DNA of 64,000 bases from JACTOJ01 sp032335695. Lineage in GTDB: Bacteria > Bacillota > Clostridia > Clostridiales > Clostridiaceae. Location of the stretch: NCBI RefSeq assembly GCF_032335695.1, contig NZ_JACTOJ010000001.1:124001-188000 (forward strand), given 5' to 3'. Shown piece after piece: positions 1-8,362 of the stretch. Each line of letters begins with the position of its first letter. The first letter of the stretch is position 1. The notes under the pieces were generated by a model. That model was not told the origin of the DNA, ran no database searches, and saw nothing but the letters and a program-made list of their open reading frames with translations. Both the position numbers and the translations under genes were made by a program.

Positions 1-1
1 A

Positions 2-307
2 AAAAATATGACTGAAAAGCAATATGAAGAAATTACAAAGCTTTCTGAAGAAATCATGGAAAAACTTAAAACAGCCTTGGAAGCTGGTGATCCTTCCAGT
101 GAATTAGCACAGGAAGTAGCAGGCTTGCATCATAAGTGGATAAGCTTCTATTGGGATAGTTACAGTAAAGAGGCTCACGCTGGACTTGCAAATATGTATG
201 TACAAGATGAGAGATTTAAAGCCTATTATGATAAGCAGGGTAAAGGAGCAGCTGAATTTTTACGAGATGCTATACTAATATATACTGGAAAAATAAATTC
301 CAAATAA
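2..307 (+). CDS. TipAS-type drug-binding domain, C-terminal part of a MerR/TipA-like regulator (partial)
   Basis: The reading frame is already open at the first base and ends at 307, so this is the 3' end of a longer gene; the ATG at 8 is probably internal. The residues match the all-helical TipAS domain: a helix starting TEKQYEEI, a central GLHHKWISFYW segment, then the conserved HAGLANMYVQDERFKAYYDKQGKGAAEFLRDAI block. In TipA-type regulators this domain binds thiopeptide or other amphipathic drugs and sits behind an N-terminal MerR winged helix, which would lie outside the window. A standalone TipAS protein cannot be excluded. A short terminator follows directly. Confidence 0.8.
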   Translation, partial: KNMTEKQYEEITKLSEEIMEKLKTALEAGDPSSELAQEVAGLHHKWISFYWDSYSKEAHAGLANMYVQDERFKAYYDKQGKGAAEFLRDAILIYTGKINSK

Positions 308-329
308 AAAACTCCTTAGGGAGTTTTTT
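308..329 (+). terminator. Rho-independent terminator after the TipAS gene
   Basis: AACTCC and GGAGTT form a 6-bp stem around a TTAG loop, followed by a T run. It starts one base after the stop codon at 307. Confidence 0.75.
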
Positions 330-348
330 GCAATATATTAAAATATTT

Positions 349-613
349 TAATAATACAGATAGAGTGTATCTTGAACATAGCGAGTTATATTTAAATTTT
401 TGCAAGATTGGAGCAGGTGACAATTATTGTGGTGCTGCATTTATTGCTAAATGGTATGAAAGAAATATAAGAATATTCGGTAACATACAAAATATAACGG
501 AAAACAATGATAGGATATTTGTTATGTTTGGAGCAGGTCATATAAAAATATTAAGCGATTTTGTTAATGAATATTCTCAAATGGAATTGGTGGATACAAA
601 TAAATACATATAA
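349..613 (+). pseudogene. DUF5694-family remnant (C-terminal fragment only)
   Basis: The frame reads YLEHSELYLNF, GAGDNYCGAAFIAKWYERN, IRIFGNIQNI and RIFVMFGAGHIKIL. These look like the last third of DUF5694-type proteins, which end with a conserved FGAGH motif and are usually around 250 residues. Only about 80 residues remain. The only possible start is a GTG at 365, inside the conserved block and without a convincing ribosome-binding site. The preceding terminator (308-329) leaves no room for the missing two thirds. I read it as a decayed 5'-deleted gene. The DUF assignment is from memory of the motif. Confidence 0.6.
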
Positions 614-750
614 ATAATATAATTTGAAAACTAATAAGGAAACAATATAAAAAATATTAATATATTCATATAAATGTTAAAAAGCTTTGATTGCTAAATA
701 GGGCATATAAAAATTATAATAAAGTAAACGATATTATATGAGGTGTTAAT

Positions 751-2805
751 ATGATAAAAAAATATGATCCTATTAATAAAAAACTTCCGCATTTTTATCA
801 TGGAGGAGATTATAATCCAGATCAATGGCTTGATCATCCAGAAATTCTTGAAGAAGATATAAGGCTCATGAAACTTTCTAGATGTAACGCTATGAGCATA
901 GGAATATTTGCTTGGTCCAAGCTTGAACCTGAAGAAGGTGTATTTAACTTCGAATGGATGGACAATGTAATTGATAAATTATATGCTAATGGAATATATA
1001 CAGTTTTAGCTACTCCTAGTGGCGCTAGACCAACATGGCTGGCTAAAAAATATCCAGAAGTACTTAGAGTTAATGAAAATAGATTAAAAAATTTGTTTGG
1101 AGAAAGACATAATCACTGCTTCACTTCGCCAATATATAGAGAAAAAGTAAGAATTATAAATACGAAACTGGCAGAGAGATATGGAAAACATCCTGGAGTT
1201 TTACTATGGCATGTATCTAATGAATACGGTGGAGAATGCCACTGTGAACTATGCCAGAATGCCTTTAGAGAATGGCTTAAAAATAGATACGGCACATTAG
1301 AAAAACTTAACCATGCTTGGTGGACAGATTTTTGGAGTCATAAATATTCTGATTGGTCTGAAATAGAATCGCCATCACCTATTGGAGAAAATACTTTACA
1401 TGGTCTGAAGCTTGATTGGAGAAGGTTTGTAAGCGATCAAACCATAGATTTTATGAAGCATGAAATAAAGCCACTAAAGGAAATCTCACCAGAGCTTCCT
1501 GTTACAACTAATTTTATGGAGTTATTTGGCGGTATAGACTATTTTAAAATGGCAAAAGAATTAGATGTAGTATCCTGGGATAGTTATCCCACTTGGCATA
1601 ATGATGGTAAAAACGAAGATTTAGCTTCTAATGTTTCTATGATACACGATCTTACTAGATGTTTTAAGGGTGGAAAGCCATTTATGCTTATGGAGAGCAC
1701 ACCAAGTATGACTAACTGGCAGGGAATAAGTAAATTAAAGAAACCGGGAATGCATTTACTTTCCTCTCTTCAAGCAGTAGCTCATGGATCAGATACTGTT
1801 CAATATTTCCAGTGGAGAAAGAGCAGAGGTTCTTCAGAAAAATTCCATGGTGCGGTAGTAGATCATTGTGGACATGAAAATACAAGAGTGTTTAGGGATG
1901 TAACAGATGTAGGAAATGCTCTTACCAAACTAGATGAAGTATTAGGAACAACCTTTGATTCAAAGGTAGGAATTGTATTTGACTGGGATAATCGATGGGC
2001 TGCAAATGATGCAAAAGGACCAAGAAATATGGGACTTCACTATGAAAAAACGGTTCAAGAACATTATAGAGCTTTTTGGAAAAAAGGAGTGCCTGTAGAT
2101 GTTATAGATATGGACTGCGACTTTTCAAAGTACAAGGTGCTTGTGGCTCCAATGCTATATATGGTACGTCCAGGAGTTGGAGAAAGAATAGAAAGCTTTG
2201 TAAAGGCTGGTGGAACTTTTGTTGCAACTTACTGGTCGGGAATAGTTAATGAAACTGATCTTTGCTTCTTAGGAGGATTCCCAGGACCATTAAAAAAGGT
2301 ATTAGGAATATGGTCTGAGGAGATAGATGCTCTTCATGATGGAGAAACAAATGAGCTTATAATGAATGAAAGCAATGGGATCAATTTAAGTGGAAAATTT
2401 GAATGCATAGAGCTATGCGATTTAATTCATTCAGAGGGAGCAGAAATTTTAGCAACTTACGGAAAAGATTTTTATGCTGGAATGCCTGCTTTAACTGTAA
2501 ATAGCTTTGGAGATGGAAAAGCTTATTACATTGCTGCTAGAACTAAACAGGATTTTAATGATGCATTCTACGGAAAGATAATTGAAGAAGCAAAGCTTGA
2601 AAAGTCAATAGAAGCGAAACTTCCTGAAGGAGTAACAGCTCAGTATAGAATAGATGGAGAAAATAAATATATATTTGTAATGAACTTTAGTAATGAAGAA
2701 AAGACCATAGAATTAAAAGAAGCTGATTATACTAATTTATTAACTGGAGAAGCTGTAGAAAAACAAATGGTTATAAAGCCTTATGGTATAGAAATACTAA
2801 AATAA
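751..2805 (+). CDS. Beta-galactosidase, glycoside hydrolase family 42
   Basis: 684 residues, the usual size for GH42. The N-terminal TIM barrel starts with HFYHGGDYNPDQW. N157-E158 in WHVSNEYGG is the acid/base site, and E315 in MLMESTPS is the likely nucleophile. C123, C163, C165 and C168 match the zinc-binding cysteines known in part of the family. The middle trimerisation-type domain and a small C-terminal beta domain follow. It should cleave terminal beta-galactosides. No signal peptide is visible, so the enzyme is cytoplasmic and needs imported oligosaccharides. GAGGTG sits before the ATG. It lies upstream of an alcohol dehydrogenase and a GH2 enzyme on the same strand, with a terminator in between. 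Confidence 0.93.
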   Translation: MIKKYDPINKKLPHFYHGGDYNPDQWLDHPEILEEDIRLMKLSRCNAMSIGIFAWSKLEPEEGVFNFEWMDNVIDKLYANGIYTVLATPSGARPTWLAKKYPEVLRVNENRLKNLFGERHNHCFTSPIYREKVRIINTKLAERYGKHPGVLLWHVSNEYGGECHCELCQNAFREWLKNRYGTLEKLNHAWWTDFWSHKYSDWSEIESPSPIGENTLHGLKLDWRRFVSDQTIDFMKHEIKPLKEISPELPVTTNFMELFGGIDYFKMAKELDVVSWDSYPTWHNDGKNEDLASNVSMIHDLTRCFKGGKPFMLMESTPSMTNWQGISKLKKPGMHLLSSLQAVAHGSDTVQYFQWRKSRGSSEKFHGAVVDHCGHENTRVFRDVTDVGNALTKLDEVLGTTFDSKVGIVFDWDNRWAANDAKGPRNMGLHYEKTVQEHYRAFWKKGVPVDVIDMDCDFSKYKVLVAPMLYMVRPGVGERIESFVKAGGTFVATYWSGIVNETDLCFLGGFPGPLKKVLGIWSEEIDALHDGETNELIMNESNGINLSGKFECIELCDLIHSEGAEILATYGKDFYAGMPALTVNSFGDGKAYYIAARTKQDFNDAFYGKIIEEAKLEKSIEAKLPEGVTAQYRIDGENKYIFVMNFSNEEKTIELKEADYTNLLTGEAVEKQMVIKPYGIEILK

Positions 2806-2814
2806 ACATATATA

Positions 2815-2855
2815 GCAGAGACAGCTTTAATAGTGTTGTCTCTGCCTTGCTTTTT
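2815..2855 (+). terminator. Terminator after the GH42 gene
   Basis: A perfect 9-bp stem (GCAGAGACA, 2815-2823; TGTCTCTGC, 2837-2845) is followed by a short T tract after six bases. The weak T run suggests partial readthrough. Confidence 0.65.
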
Positions 2856-2941
2856 GCAAAATTTTTAGCTTTTCTAAAGTGGAGAAATTAAGTTAATTAT
2901 GATAATATTAATTTAATCTATTGATGAAAGGGTGAATATTT

Positions 2942-4036
2942 ATGCAGTTTAAATATTTTATGCCAACCAAGATATATTTTGGACAAGATATAATAGTAAA
3001 GAATAAACAAGAATTTGTTAAACTGGGGAGCAAAGCTCTTATTGTTACAGGAAGAAATTCCTCTAAAAAAAATGGATCTTTACAGGATGTTGCTAAAGTC
3101 TTAAAGGAAGCTGAAATAGATTATTTTATTTTCGATGAAGTGGAGGAAAATCCATCTTTAGAGACTATAGAAAAAGCATCAGCTTTAGGATTAAAAAAGC
3201 AAGTTGAGTTTGTAATTGGAATAGGAGGAGGATCTCCTATGGATGCGGCAAAGGCTATTGCTATATTTATAAAAAATCCTGAAGTTAACAAGGATAATAT
3301 CTTTTCTCAAAAACAGCTTTCTTATATACCGGTTATAGAGGTTGCTACTACCTCAGGAACTGGTTCAGAAGTAACTCAGTATAGTATAGTTACTGTAAAT
3401 GCAGAAAAAACTAAGAAAAATTTAGGACAGCAAGTTTTTCCTAGTGCAGCTTTTTTGGATAGTAAATATACTTGGGAGTTATCCTATGATATAACTGTAA
3501 ATACAGCAATAGATGCCTTTACTCATCTAGTTGAAGGATATTTAAATAGCAATAGTACATATATGTCGAACATATATGGAGAAAAAGGCTTTGAGCTTTT
3601 TAAAGAATGCTTTGAAAATCTTATAACAAAAGACTTAAATAAGCAGTTTAGAGAAAAGGTAATGCTTGCATCTACTATTGCAGGAATACAAATTTCTCAA
3701 AATGGCACTTCACTACCTCATGGAATGGGATATCCTCTTACCTATTTTAAAGGATTGCCGCATGGATTAGCTAACGGTGTACTTACAATAGAATATCTAA
3801 AAACTTTTAGAGATACTGAAAAATTATCTAAAATGCTCAATATTCTTGGACTTAGCAGCTTGGATGAGCTTAAGGAGATATTTGATAAGTTGTTTAAGGT
3901 GAATATAAATATAACTGAGGATGATATAAAAGAATATTCACAGGCTTTCTTTTCTAATAAAGCTAAGCTTAAAAATCATCCAGAAGAGTTATCCTTAAAA
4001 GAAATTGAGAATATATATATAAATAGCTTATTGTAG
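2942..4036 (+). CDS. Iron-containing alcohol dehydrogenase family protein
   Basis: 364 residues, a typical length for the group III Fe-ADH family. The N-terminal domain carries the dinucleotide-binding GIGGGSPMDAAKA segment. The C-terminal helical domain carries the metal region: D and H in AIDAFTHLVEG and the two histidines in LPHGMGYP and GLPHGLANG. A cytoplasmic NAD(P)H-dependent alcohol or aldehyde oxidoreductase is expected; the substrate cannot be read from the sequence. The gene sits between two glycosidases, so it could reduce an aldehyde or keto sugar product, but that is only a neighbourhood argument. The start has GGGTG ten bases upstream. Confidence 0.88.
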   Translation: MQFKYFMPTKIYFGQDIIVKNKQEFVKLGSKALIVTGRNSSKKNGSLQDVAKVLKEAEIDYFIFDEVEENPSLETIEKASALGLKKQVEFVIGIGGGSPMDAAKAIAIFIKNPEVNKDNIFSQKQLSYIPVIEVATTSGTGSEVTQYSIVTVNAEKTKKNLGQQVFPSAAFLDSKYTWELSYDITVNTAIDAFTHLVEGYLNSNSTYMSNIYGEKGFELFKECFENLITKDLNKQFREKVMLASTIAGIQISQNGTSLPHGMGYPLTYFKGLPHGLANGVLTIEYLKTFRDTEKLSKMLNILGLSSLDELKEIFDKLFKVNINITEDDIKEYSQAFFSNKAKLKNHPEELSLKEIENIYINSLL

Positions 4037-4211
4037 CATGTAGGTAGATGCAGCTGTAGATTAGCTTATGATTTAGAAAATATTAAAGATTTGTAGATTA
4101 AGAAAAATATATATGGTAAATTAGAAGTAACTAATTGCAAATTAGGGAAGAAAGGCTGAAGTGCTTTTTACCTTAATTTGTAATGATAAATTTTGAAACG
4201 GAGTTGATTTA

Positions 4212-6995
4212 ATGTACAGTAGCATTGATTTAAGTGGTGTATGGAATTTTCAGATGGATGAAGATAAAAATAATATCAAATTTCCTTTATCTGATGTGAT
4301 AACGTTGCCAGGTACTACTTCTTATTTTAAGAAAGGAAAGAAAAATGAAAATATTGAAATAGGCTGTTTAACAGATGAATATAAGTTTGAAGGTTACGCT
4401 TGTTTCTCAAAGGAAATAAGCATAGAAAAAGAATTTGCTAATAAGACTTTTAGTGTTTACCTAGAAAGAACGCGCGTTACTACCCTTTGGATAGACGAAA
4501 AAGAGATAGGAACTCAAAATAGTTTATGTACACCTCATATTTATAAGATAGAGGATGGATTATCAGAAGGCAAGCATACAATTACCATAATTGTGGACAA
4601 TGTAAACTATCTTACAAGAGGAGGGCATTTAACTTCTCCGGATACACAAACAAATTGGAATGGAATAACAGGAAGAATAGAGCTTCAATTTTTCAATGAT
4701 AAATATTTTGAAGATGTACAGGTTTATTGTAATGCTAAGGAAAATAGTATACAAATTAAGGGCAAGCTCCTAGGAGAAGCTAAGGGTGAAATATTAGTTT
4801 CTGCACAAGCCATTGATAATAATCATAAAGTTTTAGAAAAGGCTTTCTGTGCTTCTTCTGAATTTTCTATTACTTATCCTATGGAGAATTCACTAAAATG
4901 GAGTGAATATGAACCAAATTTGTATAAGCTCCAATTAAAGTTAGTTGATGGTGAAGTAAAAGATACTAATGAAATTATTTTTGGTATGAGGGACTTTAAA
5001 GCAGAGGGAGATAAGTTTACTATTAATGGTCATAAGACTTTTCTTAGAGGAAAGCATGATGGAATGATTTTTCCGCTTACCGGTTTTGCACCTACGGATG
5101 TGGATAGCTGGCTTAAGATACTCAAAATTTCAAAGTCTTATGGAATAAATCACTATCGTTTCCATACCTGTTGTCCTCCAGAAGCAGCTTTTATTGCAGC
5201 AGATATGCTTGGTGTTTATATGGAACCAGAGCTTCCATTCTGGGGAACTATAACTGATGAAAGCTACGAGAACCATAATGCAGAGGAACAACAATTCCTC
5301 GTAAACGAAGGATTTGCTATATTAAAAGCATTTGGAAATCATCCATCCTTTGTCATGATGTCTCTTGGAAATGAGCTATGGGGAAGCAGAGAAAGGCTCA
5401 ATGAGATTTTAGGAGCCTACAAGAAATATGATAATAGACACTTATATACTGAAGGATCAAACAATTTTCAGTTCTGTCCAGTAATTTTAGAAAATGAGGA
5501 TTTCTTTAGTGGGGTAAGATTTTCTAAGGATAGGCTTATAAGAGGCTCCTACGCTATGTGTGATGCACCTTTAGGTCATGTACAAACTGCATATCCGTCT
5601 ACATTAAAGGATTATGATGAAAATATAATTCCAAAACATAATTTGAAAAATAGCAGCAGTCAGGCAGAAAACAAGATAGAAATACAGTTTGGAACTGGAA
5701 CCAAAACTGTGGAGGCTAACGAATATGATGAAAATATGATACCTGAGGTTCCTGTAGTTTCTCATGAGATAGGACAATATGCTACTTACCCTAATTTTAA
5801 AGAAATTAGTAAATATACAGGATCAATAAAAGCTAAAAATTTTGAAGTATTCAAGCATAGACTTGAAGAAAAAGGATTAGAAGATTTGGCTGAAAAGTAT
5901 TTCTATGCTTCAGGTAAATTAGCTGCAGCCTGCTATAAGGAAGAGTTAGAAGCTGCATTTAGATCTAGGAAAATGGCAGGATTTCAGCTTTTAGACTTAC
6001 AGGATTTCAGCGGTCAGGGGACAGCCTTAGTGGGTGTATTAGATGCTTTTATGGAGCCTAAGGGAACTATATCCGAAGAAGAATGGAGAAGCTTTTGCTC
6101 AGATGCTGTGCTAATGGCAAGATTTGAAAAATATAATTATAGAGCAGGAGAGAATTTTCATGCTCATATAGAATTATGTTATTACAGAAACATTCCTTTG
6201 AAAAATTTTAAGCTTTCTTGGCAGCTAAAAGATGGGGAAGCCGTATATGGCAGCGGCGAGATAGATGGATTAAATACAAAAGATAACAATTATATTGATA
6301 TAAGTGATATAGGTATAAAAATGCCTGTAGTGACTTCCGTGAAAAAAATAGAGTTGTTTATAAAAATCCAGGGAACAGAAATTGAAAAAAGTTATGATTT
6401 ATGGGTATATCCAAACAACATAATTTTGGATAAAACAGATCTTAATATATTCAGTGAATTATCTGATGATGTAATTTCAAAGCTTGAAAAAGGAGAAAAT
6501 GTACTTCTTCTGCCTGCTTTAGATAAATTAAATAATTCTATAGAAGGTTTTTATTGTACAGATTTTTGGTGTTATCCTATGTTTAGAACTATATCTGAAA
6601 GTATGAATAAAGAAGTTCCAGTTGGAACTATGGGTTTACTTATAAATAATAGTCATCCTATATTTAAGAATTTTCTTTCAGAAGAATATTCTACCTATCA
6701 GTGGTGGAATATAGTATCTAATTCAAGATCAACCATATTAGATACTACTAAAAAAGAATTCAGACCAATAGTACAGACAATAGACAATTTCGAAAGAAAT
6801 CATAAACTAGGAATGATTTTCGAATGTAAGGTTCTAAAAGGCAATCTATTAGTATGTAACTGCGAATTTGAAAAAATAGTTCATGAGCCAGAATCAAAAC
6901 AACTTTTATTCAGCATATTAGAATATCTTAAATCAGAAGATTTTAAACCTGAATATGAAATGAGTGTAGAAGAGATAAGAAATATTTTAGTATAA
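4212..6995 (+). CDS. Glycoside hydrolase family 2 protein (beta-galactosidase/beta-glucuronidase-like)
   Basis: 927 residues. A sugar-binding jelly-roll domain (DLSGVWNFQMD, residues 6-16) is followed by an Ig-like domain, then a TIM barrel from about residue 270 (FLRGKHDGM). N387-E388 in LGNELWG is the acid/base site. E519 in VSHEIGQY is the likely nucleophile. A long C-terminal accessory region of about 300 residues follows. Exact specificity (galactoside, glucuronide or galacturonide) cannot be decided. No signal peptide is seen. It is preceded by a 175-base gap containing an imperfect stem (ATTGCAAATTAGGG at 4134-4147 against CCTTAATTTGTAAT at 4171-4184) that could be an operator or weak hairpin. 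GGAG precedes the ATG. Confidence 0.88.
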   Translation: MYSSIDLSGVWNFQMDEDKNNIKFPLSDVITLPGTTSYFKKGKKNENIEIGCLTDEYKFEGYACFSKEISIEKEFANKTFSVYLERTRVTTLWIDEKEIGTQNSLCTPHIYKIEDGLSEGKHTITIIVDNVNYLTRGGHLTSPDTQTNWNGITGRIELQFFNDKYFEDVQVYCNAKENSIQIKGKLLGEAKGEILVSAQAIDNNHKVLEKAFCASSEFSITYPMENSLKWSEYEPNLYKLQLKLVDGEVKDTNEIIFGMRDFKAEGDKFTINGHKTFLRGKHDGMIFPLTGFAPTDVDSWLKILKISKSYGINHYRFHTCCPPEAAFIAADMLGVYMEPELPFWGTITDESYENHNAEEQQFLVNEGFAILKAFGNHPSFVMMSLGNELWGSRERLNEILGAYKKYDNRHLYTEGSNNFQFCPVILENEDFFSGVRFSKDRLIRGSYAMCDAPLGHVQTAYPSTLKDYDENIIPKHNLKNSSSQAENKIEIQFGTGTKTVEANEYDENMIPEVPVVSHEIGQYATYPNFKEISKYTGSIKAKNFEVFKHRLEEKGLEDLAEKYFYASGKLAAACYKEELEAAFRSRKMAGFQLLDLQDFSGQGTALVGVLDAFMEPKGTISEEEWRSFCSDAVLMARFEKYNYRAGENFHAHIELCYYRNIPLKNFKLSWQLKDGEAVYGSGEIDGLNTKDNNYIDISDIGIKMPVVTSVKKIELFIKIQGTEIEKSYDLWVYPNNIILDKTDLNIFSELSDDVISKLEKGENVLLLPALDKLNNSIEGFYCTDFWCYPMFRTISESMNKEVPVGTMGLLINNSHPIFKNFLSEEYSTYQWWNIVSNSRSTILDTTKKEFRPIVQTIDNFERNHKLGMIFECKVLKGNLLVCNCEFEKIVHEPESKQLLFSILEYLKSEDFKPEYEMSVEEIRNILV

Positions 6996-7003
6996 AGCAA
7001 TAT

Positions 7004-7031
7004 AAAAAGCTGCCAAATTAGGCAGCTTTTT
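7004..7031 (+). terminator. Terminator after the GH2 gene
   Basis: AAAAAGCTGCC and GGCAGCTTTTT form an 11-bp perfect stem with a 6-base loop and end in a T run. Confidence 0.9.
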
Positions 7032-7099
7032 AATTATGAAATGATATAATATAATCTATATGGAAAATAGGTTATGAATACTAGTGAAAAGGGAGAAAT

Positions 7100-7483
7100 A
7101 TGAAAATGATTGAGAGTACAGTTTTAAAAAAAATGAGATTAAAAGAAGGAATCTTTGGAATTTACCTTTATGCACCAAAGGAATATATTGAAATGTGTAA
7201 TAATCAAAATTATGTAAAATTTCATAAGCAGGATAATTATGGATTTGTTCATTTATTCATAGAGTCACAAAATGATTATAAAGCTAGGATTGAAGAAGCA
7301 TTAGCTTTGCTTGGAAAGGGTGGGGTTTTGTGGATTTCATATCCTAAATCTGATAAAAAGAATAAATATGACGTTAACAGAGATATATTATTCAAACTAA
7401 CGCAAGAAAATGGATATATAGCTTGTTCAAGTGTAGCTCTCAATGAAAAATGGGCAGCGATGAGATTTAAACCGATTGAGTAA
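7100..7483 (+). CDS. DUF3052 family protein
   Basis: 127 residues. The segment GGVLWISYPKSDKKNKYDVNRD followed by a helix and WAAMRFKPIE resembles DUF3052 proteins, small soluble proteins of unknown function in Firmicutes and Actinobacteria. No catalytic motif, membrane segment or signal peptide is visible. GGGAG precedes the ATG by five bases. It stands alone between a terminator and a 270-base gap. Confidence 0.75.
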   Translation: MKMIESTVLKKMRLKEGIFGIYLYAPKEYIEMCNNQNYVKFHKQDNYGFVHLFIESQNDYKARIEEALALLGKGGVLWISYPKSDKKNKYDVNRDILFKLTQENGYIACSSVALNEKWAAMRFKPIE

Positions 7484-7662
7484 TAGAAGAATGAATTAGT
7501 AAAACACTCTTTAAAGGTTCAAATCAATCAAAGTTTTTAACAACACTTTATTATTTTTATATAAAGCGACAAAAGCTATTAAGAAATTTTAATGAGCTAC
7601 GATAATATACTATAATCAATTTTTTATTCCTCACGTTTTAAGGTTCTGATAACTTAATTTTG

Positions 7663-7703
7663 GATTTCTCAAATGTATTTTATTTGGGAAATCTCTTTTT
7701 TTT
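7663..7703 (+). terminator. Strong terminator with no adjacent upstream gene
   Basis: GATTTCTCAAAT (7663-7674) pairs with ATTTGGGAAATC (7682-7693) with one G-T pair, then TCTTTTTTTT. The nearest upstream stop codon is 180 bases away, at 7483. Either the DUF3052 mRNA has a long 3' end or a small RNA lies between them. Confidence 0.8.
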
Positions 7704-7754
7704 ATATGTAAAAAAGTATAAAATATTATATTATTGCATGGAAGGATGATAAAT

Positions 7755-8249
7755 ATGAAGCCAACTGGTGAATTGATAAGTGCTATGATTGAGTATTACT
7801 CAGGAGATGTGAAAAGAATTAATCATTTTTTAAAAGTTAATGCTTTTGCAAAAGCCATAGGAGAGAACGAAGGACTGGATAATGAGAAACAGGAAACATT
7901 AGAGGTGGCCGCCATTGTTCATGATATTGGAATCAAGATTAGCGAGACGAAGTATAATTCCAGTGCAGGAAAATATCAAGAAATAGAGGGGACAGCTATT
8001 TCAGAAGAATTTTTACGAAAACTTAATTATGGTGAAAAATTAATTGAAAGGGTATGTTTTTTAGTCGGACATCATCACACATACCACAAGATAGATGATA
8101 TAGATTTTCAAATACTTGTGGAAGCAGATTTTTTAGTTAATATATATGAGGATCAGTTGCCAATAGAAAATATTAAAGCTGTGGAAGAAAAAATATTCAA
8201 AACCGGAAAAGGAAGAGAATATCTTAGAAATTTATATATGAAACAATAA
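7755..8249 (+). CDS. HD-domain phosphohydrolase
   Basis: 164 residues from this start. The HD pair is in AAIVHDIGIK (H56, D57), with further metal-type histidines in INHFLKV and GHHHTYH and an aspartate in LVEADFLVNIYED. This is the pattern of small single-domain HD hydrolases, probably acting on nucleotides or phosphate esters. The ATG at 7755 is chosen because GGAAGG lies nine bases upstream; in-frame ATGs at 7734 and 7746 lack a properly spaced site. It precedes a diguanylate cyclase by 113 bases, but the domain is not HD-GYP, so a c-di-GMP role is not implied. Confidence 0.8.
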   Translation: MKPTGELISAMIEYYSGDVKRINHFLKVNAFAKAIGENEGLDNEKQETLEVAAIVHDIGIKISETKYNSSAGKYQEIEGTAISEEFLRKLNYGEKLIERVCFLVGHHHTYHKIDDIDFQILVEADFLVNIYEDQLPIENIKAVEEKIFKTGKGREYLRNLYMKQ

Positions 8250-8362
8250 TTAATATAATATGCCGCATAATTAAAAATTATAGTTGTTAATATATATTCT
8301 AATATAAGAAAAAATATTATATAATTATAATTAATGTTAATTTTACATAAAGAGGGCAATTT

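Noticed and set aside
4134..4184. Terminator or operator between the alcohol dehydrogenase and GH2 genes
   Set aside because: The stem is imperfect with a 23-base loop and no T run, so it is only mentioned in the GH2 entry.
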